Positions 7,889 to 14,989 of a DNA stretch of 25,931 nt are shown one piece after another. Position 1 is the stretch's first letter. Every line of letters starts with the position of its first letter. The position numbers and the translations under genes are program-made. Origin of the DNA: Sphingomonadales bacterium (GTDB taxonomy: Bacteria > Pseudomonadota > Alphaproteobacteria > Sphingomonadales > Sphingomonadaceae); contig JAIYAA010000250.1 in the NCBI GenBank assembly GCA_027489295.1, forward strand, positions 1 to 25,931, given 5' to 3'. Under the pieces are notes generated by a model. It was not told where the DNA came from, did not search any database, and was given only the letters and a program-made list of their open reading frames with translations.

Positions 7889-7897
7889 GAGTCAGGG
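7876..7897. promoter_or_regulatory. Candidate GntR operator
   Basis: Perfect 6-bp arms CCCTGA (7876-7881) and TCAGGG (7892-7897) are separated by 10 bp. The element covers the -35 box of the GntR promoter and the last codons of the upstream nitroreductase gene. Its position suits repression of the regulator's own operon. Confidence 0.45.
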
Positions 7898-8482
7898 ATT
7901 CCACCGATGGACGATCTGGGTCAGGTCGCCGCGCGGCCGTTCCTCCAGCGGGCGCGACGGCGTGCCGAGAAAGACGAAGCCGGCGATGCGCTGGCCGTCG
8001 CTGCCGAACAGGTTGCGCACCGCCGGGGAATAGGCCGGCCAGCCGGTCAGCCACCCCCCGGCAAAACCCATCGCATGGGCGGCGTGGAGCAGGTTCATGC
8101 AGGCGGCACCGGCCGACAGTTCCTGTTCCCACAGCGCGATCTTGTGCGGCTGCACGGGTGCCGACAGCACCACCACCAGCGCGGGCGCCTGCGTCGCGAA
8201 CTGGGCGGCCGCCTCTTCGTCGCGCGGCGTCGCGTCGGGATTTTCCGCCCGCAGGATCTCGACCAGCTTCAGCGCCAGAGCGGGGCGGGCGTCGTCGGGC
8301 ACGATCACGAACCGCCACGGCGCCAGCTTGCCGTGATCGGGCGTGCGCGCTGCGATCGCCACCATCTGGTCGAGCTGCTCGGCACTCGGGCCGGGCCCGA
8401 TCAGGTCGCGCGGCTTGCCCGAGCGACGGGTCTGGAGGAGCGTGAGCGGCGTGGTGCGGTCGTTGAAGGTCATGGCGGTCAT
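7892..8482 (-). CDS. Nitroreductase family protein, YdjA-like
   Basis: 196 residues. It belongs to the FMN-dependent nitroreductase family. The N-terminal RRSGKPRDL, the ARTPDHGKLAPWRFVIV segment and GAACMNLLHAAHAMGFAGGWLTG are the FMN-binding and fold signatures of the small YdjA/TdsD-like group. Members reduce nitroaromatics or quinones with NAD(P)H in the cytoplasm; the physiological substrate is unknown. ATG at 8482 gives MTAMTF, and a second ATG at 8473 is equally possible; neither has a clear Shine-Dalgarno. It is divergent from the peptide transporter. Its stop codon lies 37 bp upstream of the GntR start, on the same strand, and overlaps the candidate GntR operator, so it may read through into that operon. 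Confidence 0.85.
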   Translation of the reverse strand: MTAMTFNDRTTPLTLLQTRRSGKPRDLIGPGPSAEQLDQMVAIAARTPDHGKLAPWRFVIVPDDARPALALKLVEILRAENPDATPRDEEAAAQFATQAPALVVVLSAPVQPHKIALWEQELSAGAACMNLLHAAHAMGFAGGWLTGWPAYSPAVRNLFGSDGQRIAGFVFLGTPSRPLEERPRGDLTQIVHRWNP

Positions 8483-8518
8483 CTAGGGCGCTGTCCCGCT
8501 CCCGCCAACCCGCACGGC

Positions 8519-8546
8519 TTTACAGCGGCGATGCAGGCTCTAGTCT
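8519..8546 (+). promoter_or_regulatory. Possible promoter of the peptide transporter
   Basis: -35 TTTACA (8519-8524), a 16-bp spacer and -10 TAGTCT (8541-8546). The leader to ATG 8601 would be about 48 nt. The -10 matches consensus weakly. Confidence 0.35.
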
Positions 8547-8600
8547 GCGCACCCATGCACCGGGCCCATGCGCCTGGCACCCATCTCCAAGGACAACTGC

Positions 8601-10394
8601 ATGGTCGACACACCCACTGCCGATTCCCCGGCAGAACCGGATATCACCCACGTAAACCCCGCCGACGAGAAGACCTGGTTCGGCCACCCGCGCCAGCTGG
8701 CACGCCTGTTCTCCACCGAAATGTGGGAGCGCTTCGGCTTCTACGGCATGCGGGCGCTGCTGACGCTGTATCTCACCCAGCATTTCCTGTTCGGCGATCG
8801 CGCGGCGACCGGCCTGTACGGCGGCTACACCGCGCTGGTGTACCTCACCCCGCTGGTCGGCGGCTATCTGGCGGACCAGTTCCTGGGCTCCAAGCGCGCG
8901 GTCAAGTTCGGCGCGATCCTGATGTCGATCGGCTATTTCGTGCTGTGCTTCGGCGGCCAGACCGCCACGCCCTATGCCAAGATCGATGGCCAGCGCTACG
9001 AGGTGTCGGTCGAGAAGACCGCCGCCGGCGAGCAGCGCTACGTGATCGACCAGGGCCACAAGCAACTGATCAAGGGCAATGACGACGGCTCGATCACGCT
9101 CAGCGAGAACGGCCAGACGGTCCGCACCATCGCCAAGGGCGGGTTCGAATCCGAAGCGGATCGCAGCCCCTTCTACGTGATGGTGATGCTGATCGCGCTG
9201 TCGATGGTCTCGGTCGGCAACGGCTTCTTCAAGCCGAACATCTCGACCATGGTCGGCGAACTCTATCGCCCCGGCGACACCCGACGCGATGCCGGCTTCA
9301 CCATCTTCTACATGGGTATCAACCTCGGCTCGATGCTGTCGCAGGCGCTGTGCCCGTGGCTGGCGGTGGCGGTCGGCTGGTGGGCGGGCTTCGGCCTCGC
9401 CGCGATCGGCATGCTCTGCTCCTGGGCGCTGATCCAGATGGACGGCGGCAAGCTCGACGGTATCGGTGAACCCCCGGCCAAGGCCGCGACCGGCCGTCAG
9501 CAGATCCTGATCTATATCGGCGCCATCTGCGTCGTGCCGCTCTTCTACCTGCTTTACATCAACCTGATGGCGGCCGAGCCCGCGCCGGCCGGCTCGGGCC
9601 TGCTCGGCTATGTCGCCTCGCTGTCGCTGATGGGCAAGCTGCTGTTCGGCACCTTCCTGATCGGCGTGCCGGCGATCCTGGTCTGGTCGTTCCTCGCCGG
9701 CGATCGCCGTGAATTCCAGATGATGCTGGCGGCAATGGTGCTGATCGTGTTCAACGTCGTGTTCTGGACGCTGTTCGAACAGGCGGGCTCCTCGCTCACC
9801 CTGTTCGCCGATCGCAACACAAACCTGTCGATCTTCGGCTGGTTCACGATCACCGCCGGCCAGACGCAGAGCTTCAACGCGATCTTCATCGTGCTGCTCG
9901 CGCCGCTGATGTCGATGCTGTGGGGCGGGCTGGCCAGACGCGGGCTGGAGCCGAGCATTCCGGTGAAGTTCGGCATCGCGCTGGTCGCCGTCGGCGGCGG
10001 CTTCCTGTTCCTGGTGTGGGGCGCCGGGTGGGCCGATACCAGCTTCAAGGTATCCGTGTGGTGGCTTGCCGGATTGTACTTCATCCACAGCTTCGCCGAG
10101 CTGTGCATCTCGCCGGTCGGCCTCAGCATGATCACCAAGCTGTCGATCGCGCGGATCGTCGGCATGATGATGGGCGTGTGGTTCCTGTCGATCTCGGTGG
10201 CGCAATATGTCGCCGGCGTGATCGCCCAGTTCGCCAGCGTCGAGACCGTCGGCGGCCAGGTGACCAATCTGAAGGTCAGCCTGGATACCTATCTCGGCGT
10301 GTTCACGCTGATCTCGGAATGGGCGATCGGGCTTGGCGTGCTGCTGCTGATTCTCAGCTGGCCGCTCAAGCGCTGGATGCACGGCGTCAAGTAA
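8601..10394 (+). CDS. POT/PTR2-family proton-coupled oligopeptide transporter
   Basis: 597 residues. It imports di- or tripeptides with protons across the inner membrane. I chose the ATG at 8601 because AAGGA lies 7 nt upstream; an earlier in-frame start (8568) has none. The PTR2 signature ExxER is present at residues 40-44 in FSTEMWERFGFYGMRALL, followed by about 12-14 membrane segments. GNGFFKPNISTMVGELY and FTIFYMGINLGSMLSQ are the second conserved PTR2 motifs. Between transmembrane helices 3 and 4 (residues about 120-190) is a hydrophilic insertion of about 65 residues, predicted to face the periplasm, which is absent from short bacterial DtpA-type proteins. The neighbourhood has several peptidases, consistent with growth on peptides. 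Confidence 0.92.
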   Translation: MVDTPTADSPAEPDITHVNPADEKTWFGHPRQLARLFSTEMWERFGFYGMRALLTLYLTQHFLFGDRAATGLYGGYTALVYLTPLVGGYLADQFLGSKRAVKFGAILMSIGYFVLCFGGQTATPYAKIDGQRYEVSVEKTAAGEQRYVIDQGHKQLIKGNDDGSITLSENGQTVRTIAKGGFESEADRSPFYVMVMLIALSMVSVGNGFFKPNISTMVGELYRPGDTRRDAGFTIFYMGINLGSMLSQALCPWLAVAVGWWAGFGLAAIGMLCSWALIQMDGGKLDGIGEPPAKAATGRQQILIYIGAICVVPLFYLLYINLMAAEPAPAGSGLLGYVASLSLMGKLLFGTFLIGVPAILVWSFLAGDRREFQMMLAAMVLIVFNVVFWTLFEQAGSSLTLFADRNTNLSIFGWFTITAGQTQSFNAIFIVLLAPLMSMLWGGLARRGLEPSIPVKFGIALVAVGGGFLFLVWGAGWADTSFKVSVWWLAGLYFIHSFAELCISPVGLSMITKLSIARIVGMMMGVWFLSISVAQYVAGVIAQFASVETVGGQVTNLKVSLDTYLGVFTLISEWAIGLGVLLLILSWPLKRWMHGVK

Positions 10395-10412
10395 ACGCCG
10401 GCAGAATGGGAC

Positions 10413-10448
10413 GGGGCGCCGCATACATTGGGGGAACTGCGGCGCCCC
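10413..10448. terminator. Strong hairpin after the peptide transporter
   Basis: Perfect 11-bp arms GGGGCGCCGCA (10413-10423) and TGCGGCGCCCC (10438-10448) with a 14-nt loop lie 19 bp after the transporter stop. There is no T tract, but the position between convergent genes supports a bidirectional terminator. Confidence 0.6.
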
Positions 10449-10450
10449 TG

Positions 10451-10481
10451 TCGTTCGCCCGAGGGGGGAGTGGGCGAACGA
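10451..10481. terminator. Second hairpin, end of the small ORF
   Basis: Perfect 10-bp arms TCGTTCGCCC (10451-10460) and GGGCGAACGA (10472-10481) with an 11-nt G-rich loop. It lies 9 bp downstream of the stop of the minus-strand 45-residue ORF and 2 bp from the preceding hairpin. Confidence 0.55.
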
Positions 10482-10490
10482 GTCTCGAGA

Positions 10491-10628
10491 TCAGGCCGCG
10501 AGCGGCAGTACCGCGATCACATCCTGCTCATTGGCTGCCGCGAGCGCGCGGCCGCCTGCCACGACCGGCTGGGCCGCTTCGGCAGCCAGGCGACGATGGG
10601 CGAAATACAGCGCGATCAGCGAAAACAT
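10491..10628 (-). CDS. Small protein, 45 residues, function unknown
   Basis: A short reading frame from ATG (10628) to TGA (10491). GAGG lies 6 nt before the start, a good Shine-Dalgarno. The product has an amphipathic or weakly hydrophobic N-terminus (MFSLIALYFAHRRLAAEAA) and an Ala/Val-rich remainder that ends in AVLPLAA. Gene ends on both sides converge on it: the transporter from the left, with two strong hairpins between, and the M13 terminator on the right. It therefore has its own transcription unit. A 13-bp palindrome (GCTGCAATGCAGC, 10652-10664) lies just upstream. I do not recognise a family. Codon use (mostly G/C at third positions) fits a real gene, but the length makes this tentative. 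Confidence 0.5.
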   Translation of the reverse strand: MFSLIALYFAHRRLAAEAAQPVVAGGRALAAANEQDVIAVLPLAA

Positions 10629-10651
10629 GAGCAACCTCGGAAATCAGTATT

Positions 10652-10664
10652 GCTGCAATGCAGC
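10652..10664. repeat. Short palindrome upstream of the small ORF
   Basis: GCTGCA-A-TGCAGC, a 6+6 bp palindrome with a single central base, ends 24 bp upstream of the ATG at 10628. It is a possible operator. Confidence 0.3.
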
Positions 10665-10724
10665 GTGGGCAGCGCATCTGGTTTCGCGTCGCTGATTCCG
10701 CAACTGCAAAGCCGGTCCCCGGCG

Positions 10725-10746
10725 GTTGCGTGTCACGCAACTGACA
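10725..10746. repeat. Overlapping inverted repeats
   Basis: GTTGCGT (10725-10731) pairs with ACGCAAC (10735-10741) across 3 nt. Overlapping this, TGTCA (10731-10735) pairs with TGACA (10742-10746). The two hairpins exclude each other. They lie between the small ORF and the M13 terminator; their role is unknown. Confidence 0.3.
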
Positions 10747-10767
10747 CGATTTCCCCTCCCAGAACGC

Positions 10768-10796
10768 AAAACGGCCCGGTGTTTCCACCGGGCCGT
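10768..10796 (-). terminator. Rho-independent terminator of the M13 peptidase gene
   Basis: Perfect 11-bp arms ACGGCCCGGTG (10771-10781) and CACCGGGCCGT (10786-10796) with a 4-nt loop. On the minus strand the stem runs into TTTT, the standard intrinsic terminator form, about 24 bp after the stop at 10820. Confidence 0.85.
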
Positions 10797-10819
10797 CTCC
10801 GTATCCATACGGATGGTGC

Positions 10820-12850
10820 TTACCAGATGTGCACGCGCTGCTCGGGCGTGAGATACAGCTTGTCGCCCGGCTGGATGTTGAACGCCTTGTACCAGGCATC
10901 GACGTTGCGGACGACGCCGTTGACGCGGGCGGTGGCCGGCGAATGCGGATCGGTGAGCAGCTGCTGGCGCAGCGCGTCCTCGCGCATCTTCACCCGCCAC
11001 GCCTGCCCCCAACCGAGGAAGAAGCGCTGGTCGCCGGTCAGTCCGTCGATCGTCTTCCCCTTGCCGTGCTTGGCCTGATACTTCTGATAGGCGCCGTACG
11101 CCGCCTCGACCCCGCCGAGGTCGCCGATATTCTCGCCGAGCGTCAGCTTGCCCTTGATCTTCATGCCGGGCATCGGCTCATAGGTGTCGTACTGGCCAGC
11201 CAGCGCCGCGGTGCGCGTGCCGAAATCGGCCTTGGCCTTGGGCGTCCACCAATTCTCCAGCTTGCCGGTGGGGCCGAACATGCTCCCCTGATCGTCGAAG
11301 CCATGGCCCATCTCGTGGCCGATCACCGCGCCGATCGCGCCGTAATTGACCGCCGGATCGGCGTTCGGATCGAAGAAGGGCGGCTGCAGGATCGCCGCCG
11401 GGAAGGTGATCTGGTTCGACAGCGGGTTGTAATAGGCGTTCACCGTCTGCGGCGTCATCGCCCACAGCGTGCGATCGACCGGCTTCGGGAAGCGCGACAG
11501 CGCCAGCTTATGCTCGAACTCGCCCGAGCGCATCACATTGCCCAGCAGATCGCCGCGTTCCACGCTCAGCGACGAATAATCGATATACTTCTCGGGATGG
11601 CCGATCCGCGGTTCGAACGCGGCCAGCTTGACCAGCGCGGCCTTGCGGGTCGCCTCGTCCATCCAGGTCGAACCCTCGATCCGCTCGCGATAGGAATCGC
11701 GCAGATTCTCGATCAGCTCGGCCATCTGCTTTTCCGCCTCGGGCGGATAATATTTGGCGACATAGGCCTTGCCGACCGCCTCGCCCAACGCGCCGTTGAC
11801 CATCTGGACGCCGCGCTTCCAGCGCTCGCGCTGCACCGGCACGCCAGAGAGCGTCTTCGAATAGAAGTCGAAGCGGGCCTGGTCGAACGCCTTGGGCAGA
11901 TAGGTCGCGTGGTCGCTGACGAAGCGATAGGCGAGGTAGTCCTTCCAGGTCTGCAGCGGCGTTTCGGCGAAGATCTTGCCGAGCGCGATCAGCGCGGTGT
12001 TCTGCGCCATCAGGATCTGCGGCGAGCTGTCGATGCCGGCGGTCTTGAGCATCAGCGCCCAGTCGAACTCGGGCGCCTTGGCCTTCAGCCCCGCGATCGT
12101 CTGCGGATCGTTGAGCTTGGCGATGTCACGGCTCTGCTCGGGCGACCACTGGACCTTGGCCATCGCCAGTTCGAGCGCGACGATCGCATCGGCCTTGGCG
12201 CTGGCATCGGGGATGCCGGCCAATTCCTGGATCTGCTGCACATAGGCGCGATAGGCCTTGCGGAACGCGTCGAACTTCTCGCCCGGATTGAGGAAATAGT
12301 CGCGCGGCATGCCCAGGCTGCCCTGGCCGACGGCGGCGGTGTAGCGGGTCGGATCGGCGAAACCGGGGGTGATTTCCACTTCCACCGGCGTCGCATAGCC
12401 GACGCTGGCGAACAGCACCTGCAGCGCCGTCTTGTCCTGCACGCCGGCGATCTTGGCAAGATAGGGCTTCAGCGGAGCGGCGCCGCGCGCCTCGATGCCG
12501 GCCTCGTCCATCCAGCTGGCGTAGAAATCGCCGATCTGCTTGCCGCTCGCGCCATAGGCGGCGGGGTTCTTGGCCATGTCGTCGAGCAGCGTGCGGACAT
12601 TGGTTTCGGCCGCGAGCGCCAAGTCGACGAACGGGCCGGCCGAGGTACGGTCGGCGGCGATCTCGGTGCGATCGGCCCAGCCGCCGTTCACATAGGTCCA
12701 GAAATCGTCGCCGGGCTTTACGCCCGCCTTTTCCGCGGAAACGTCGACGCCGAAGCTGCCATATTTCGGCGTGCCCGTCTGGGCGAGCGCAGGCGCGGAA
12801 ACGAGCAGCGCCGCGACGCTGGTCAGCAACAAGGAACGATGCAATTTCAT
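10820..12850 (-). CDS. M13-family (neprilysin/PepO-like) secreted metallopeptidase
   Basis: 676 residues. It hydrolyses short to medium peptides, probably in the periplasm. I chose the ATG at 12850, which gives a clean signal peptide (MKLHRSLLLTSVAALLVSAPALA); an upstream GTG at 12868 is less likely. The peptidase M13 N-terminal helical domain occupies residues about 45-420. In the C-terminal catalytic domain, NAYYNPLSNQITFPA is the substrate-binding NAYY motif, VIGHEMGHGF holds the zinc ligands (His512, His516) and catalytic Glu, and GENIGDLGG supplies the third ligand (Glu573) and the Asp. The C-terminus VHIW is normal for the family, which usually ends in an aromatic residue. It is followed by a strong terminator and preceded by its own promoter region, so it is probably monocistronic. 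Confidence 0.93.
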   Translation of the reverse strand: MKLHRSLLLTSVAALLVSAPALAQTGTPKYGSFGVDVSAEKAGVKPGDDFWTYVNGGWADRTEIAADRTSAGPFVDLALAAETNVRTLLDDMAKNPAAYGASGKQIGDFYASWMDEAGIEARGAAPLKPYLAKIAGVQDKTALQVLFASVGYATPVEVEITPGFADPTRYTAAVGQGSLGMPRDYFLNPGEKFDAFRKAYRAYVQQIQELAGIPDASAKADAIVALELAMAKVQWSPEQSRDIAKLNDPQTIAGLKAKAPEFDWALMLKTAGIDSSPQILMAQNTALIALGKIFAETPLQTWKDYLAYRFVSDHATYLPKAFDQARFDFYSKTLSGVPVQRERWKRGVQMVNGALGEAVGKAYVAKYYPPEAEKQMAELIENLRDSYRERIEGSTWMDEATRKAALVKLAAFEPRIGHPEKYIDYSSLSVERGDLLGNVMRSGEFEHKLALSRFPKPVDRTLWAMTPQTVNAYYNPLSNQITFPAAILQPPFFDPNADPAVNYGAIGAVIGHEMGHGFDDQGSMFGPTGKLENWWTPKAKADFGTRTAALAGQYDTYEPMPGMKIKGKLTLGENIGDLGGVEAAYGAYQKYQAKHGKGKTIDGLTGDQRFFLGWGQAWRVKMREDALRQQLLTDPHSPATARVNGVVRNVDAWYKAFNIQPGDKLYLTPEQRVHIW

Positions 12851-12931
12851 TATCGTAGGCTTCCCCACCTCGGTGTGTGTTATCGAAGTGTAACGGCGGG
12901 TTTCCGGGCCTGCAATGGAATTTTGTTACAA

Positions 12932-12959
12932 GCGATACTGCCCGAATGGGCAGGATCGC
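12932..12959 (-). terminator. Hairpin after the M20 amidohydrolase gene
   Basis: The inner arms CTGCCC (12938-12943) and GGGCAG (12948-12953) have a GAAT loop. They are extended by outer arms GCGAT (12932-12936) and ATCGC (12955-12959) across a single mismatch. On the minus strand it lies about 20 bp after the M20 stop and is followed by CTTGT, a weak T tract. Confidence 0.5.
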
Positions 12960-12979
12960 GCCGCGTTCGGGCCGCCACC

Positions 12980-14296
12980 TTATCGTTTCAGGATATCCAG
13001 CGCCGCTGCGGTCAGCGCTTCGGTCGCGGTGCTGACCACCGCTTCCGCATCGGGCGCCCATTCGGCGCTGTGGAGCGAGGGCAGCATCGCCTTGCCGCCC
13101 TGCGCCGCATCCCATTTCGCCTTGGGGACGCCACCCACCCAGAAGATCGTGCTCTGGATGCTCTGGTCGGCCAGCCAGTAGCGGCTGAAATCCTCGCCGC
13201 CCATCACCGCCTTTTGCTCCACCACCCGCTCCTTGCCGAAGCGCGCGGTGAACAGCCCCTGCAACCGCCCGGCGAGCGGCTGGGTGTTGAAGGTGGCGGG
13301 CGTGAATTCGTCCTTCACCTTCATCACCGGCATCCGGTCCTCGGGCACGCCCGCGGCGATCGCCTCGCCGCGGGCAATGCGGGCGATGCCGTCGAGCAGT
13401 TGCTGGCGCGATTCCGGCGTGAAACTGCGCACGGTGAGCAGCATCGTCACGTCGTTGCCGATCACATTGTGCTTCGATCCGCCGTGGATCGCGCCCACCG
13501 TCACCACCGCCGGCTGCTGGGGATCCATCTCGCGGCTGACCAGCGTCTGCAGCGTGGTCACGATGCGGGCTGCGAGCACGATCGGGTCCCGGGTCGTGTG
13601 CGGATAGGCGCCGTGGCCGCCCACCCCCTTCACCACCAGATCGACCGAATCGACATTGGCAAGGGCATAGCCGGGTGTGATGCCGATCTGGCCGGCGGGC
13701 AGGCCGGCGCTGTCATGGAAGGCGATCGCATAGGCGGGCCTGGGAAAGCGCGTGAACAGCCCGTCGTCGAGCATGTCCTTGGCGCCCCGCCCTCGCTCCT
13801 CGGCCGGCTGCGCGATCATCACCACCGTGCCGTGCCACTGGCTCTTCATCGCCGCGAGGTTGCGCAGCGTGCCGACCCAGCTCGCCATGTGCGTGTCGTG
13901 CCCGCAGGCGTGCATCACGCCGCTCTCGATGCCTTCATCGGTGGTCGCGCGGACCTTGGACGCGAACGGCAGGCCGGTGTTCTCGACCACCGGCAGCCCG
14001 TCCATGTCGGCGCGGATCAGCAGCACCGGGCCGGGCCCGTTGCGCAGCACCGCGACAACGCCGGTGCCGCCTACCTTCTCGGTGACCTCATAGCCGGCCT
14101 CGCGCGCGGCCGCCGCCATCTTGGCCGCGGTCTTCACTTCGTGGAGGCTGAGTTCGGGATTGGCGTGGAGGTCGCGGTAGAGCGCCATCAGCTGCGGCAT
14201 CGCCTTCGCCGTCGCCTCGCGCACCGGATCGGCGGCGGCAGCGGCGGCGGGCGTGCCGAGGCTCATTGCCCCGGCCAGCAGGAAAGACGTGAACAT
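12980..14296 (-). CDS. M20-family amidohydrolase/peptidase, exported
   Basis: 438 residues. It is a zinc-dependent amidohydrolase of the M20D type (hippurate hydrolase/N-acyl amino acid or indole-acetyl amino acid hydrolase-like) that cleaves N-acyl amino acids or dipeptides. A signal peptide is visible (MFTSFLLAGAMSLGTPAAAAA). Metal-site motifs are ACGHDTHMA (residues 130-138), AEERGRGAKDM (Glu pair about 166-167) and MGGEDFSRY (about 375). VGGHGAYPH marks the dimerisation or lid domain. AAGGGGG-like sequence (AAGGGGGTGCC) immediately precedes the ATG. A promoter with a perfect -35 lies upstream. The stop is 129 bp from the M13 start on the same strand with a hairpin between. The exact substrate is not readable from sequence. 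Confidence 0.92.
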   Translation of the reverse strand: MFTSFLLAGAMSLGTPAAAAAADPVREATAKAMPQLMALYRDLHANPELSLHEVKTAAKMAAAAREAGYEVTEKVGGTGVVAVLRNGPGPVLLIRADMDGLPVVENTGLPFASKVRATTDEGIESGVMHACGHDTHMASWVGTLRNLAAMKSQWHGTVVMIAQPAEERGRGAKDMLDDGLFTRFPRPAYAIAFHDSAGLPAGQIGITPGYALANVDSVDLVVKGVGGHGAYPHTTRDPIVLAARIVTTLQTLVSREMDPQQPAVVTVGAIHGGSKHNVIGNDVTMLLTVRSFTPESRQQLLDGIARIARGEAIAAGVPEDRMPVMKVKDEFTPATFNTQPLAGRLQGLFTARFGKERVVEQKAVMGGEDFSRYWLADQSIQSTIFWVGGVPKAKWDAAQGGKAMLPSLHSAEWAPDAEAVVSTATEALTAAALDILKR

Positions 14297-14323
14297 GGCA
14301 CCCCCTTGTCGATCATGGGGGCG

Positions 14324-14352
14324 AGTGTCTCGCCTGCCGCCGCCGCTGTCAA
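14324..14352 (-). promoter_or_regulatory. Sigma70-like promoter of the M20 gene
   Basis: On the minus strand: -35 TTGACA (14347-14352, consensus), a 17-bp spacer and -10 GACACT (14324-14329, weak). The leader to ATG 14296 would be about 20 nt. Confidence 0.45.
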
Positions 14353-14362
14353 ACCGGCACGA

Positions 14363-14989
14363 TCACGTCGCGGGCACGATGTCGACCACGTCCAGCTTCG
14401 ATTCGAAGGCGGGAAAGGGCAGCACCAACCGCCAGCGCTTCGCACCGATCCGCTCGCCATAGCCGATCAGGTCGCGCTTGTTGTCGAGGCCATAGCGGAG
14501 CGGCGCACTATCATCGCCCACTTCCAGCGTACCGATGAACACCGCGCGCGCCTTCACGTCGGGAAACAGGTTGCCGTCGGGGCGCTGAACGCCGCCTTCG
14601 ATCCGCAGATGGAGGACCTGCCCGTCCTGGGTCAGCGCGCAAGGCCGCCAGTCATAGGTGACGATAGCGCTGACGGCGGTGCCGCCGCCGCCCAGCTTGA
14701 AGGTGCGGCAGCGATAGGCGCCGGCGGGCGGCATCGCGTCCGCCTGCGCTCGATCGGGATCGAACAGTTCGGGATCGCCGTCGATCAGCCTGGCATCGGC
14801 GGCGCGGGCGAGCGGCAGCGCCTCACTCCACGCCTTGCGCCAGTTCCGCAGCTTCTCGCGGTCCACATCGGTTGCGGTGCGGCGCCAGTTGCTGCTGGTG
14901 TCCATGCCCGGCGAGGTCGATTCGCGATAGATGCTGCATCCCGCCAGCGCCGTGCCGAGACCGAGGACGACGATCGTGCGCAGCATCAT
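14363..14989 (-). CDS. DUF4893-like lipoprotein
   Basis: 208 residues. The N-terminus carries a lipobox (GTALAGC, Cys18), so it is probably anchored to a membrane on the periplasmic side. The body has WRRTATDVDREKLRNWRKAWSEALPLA followed by GAYRCRTFKLGGG, which I recognise as resembling DUF4893, a family known mostly from sphingomonads with no assigned function. The first ATG (14989) overlaps the stop of the upstream dehydrogenase in ATGA, so translation is coupled; a second ATG follows at once (14986). The reading frame stays open far upstream, but that part is antisense to or out of frame with the dehydrogenase and is not used. It is the third gene of the patatin operon. Confidence 0.75.
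   Translation of the reverse strand: MMLRTIVVLGLGTALAGCSIYRESTSPGMDTSSNWRRTATDVDREKLRNWRKAWSEALPLARAADARLIDGDPELFDPDRAQADAMPPAGAYRCRTFKLGGGGTAVSAIVTYDWRPCALTQDGQVLHLRIEGGVQRPDGNLFPDVKARAVFIGTLEVGDDSAPLRYGLDNKRDLIGYGERIGAKRWRLVLPFPAFESKLDVVDIVPAT

Noticed and set aside
8520..10424. Minus-strand open frame of 634 codons opposite the POT transporter
   Set aside because: His/Gln/Arg-rich shadow frame; the transporter on the plus strand has conserved PTR2 motifs and a Shine-Dalgarno.
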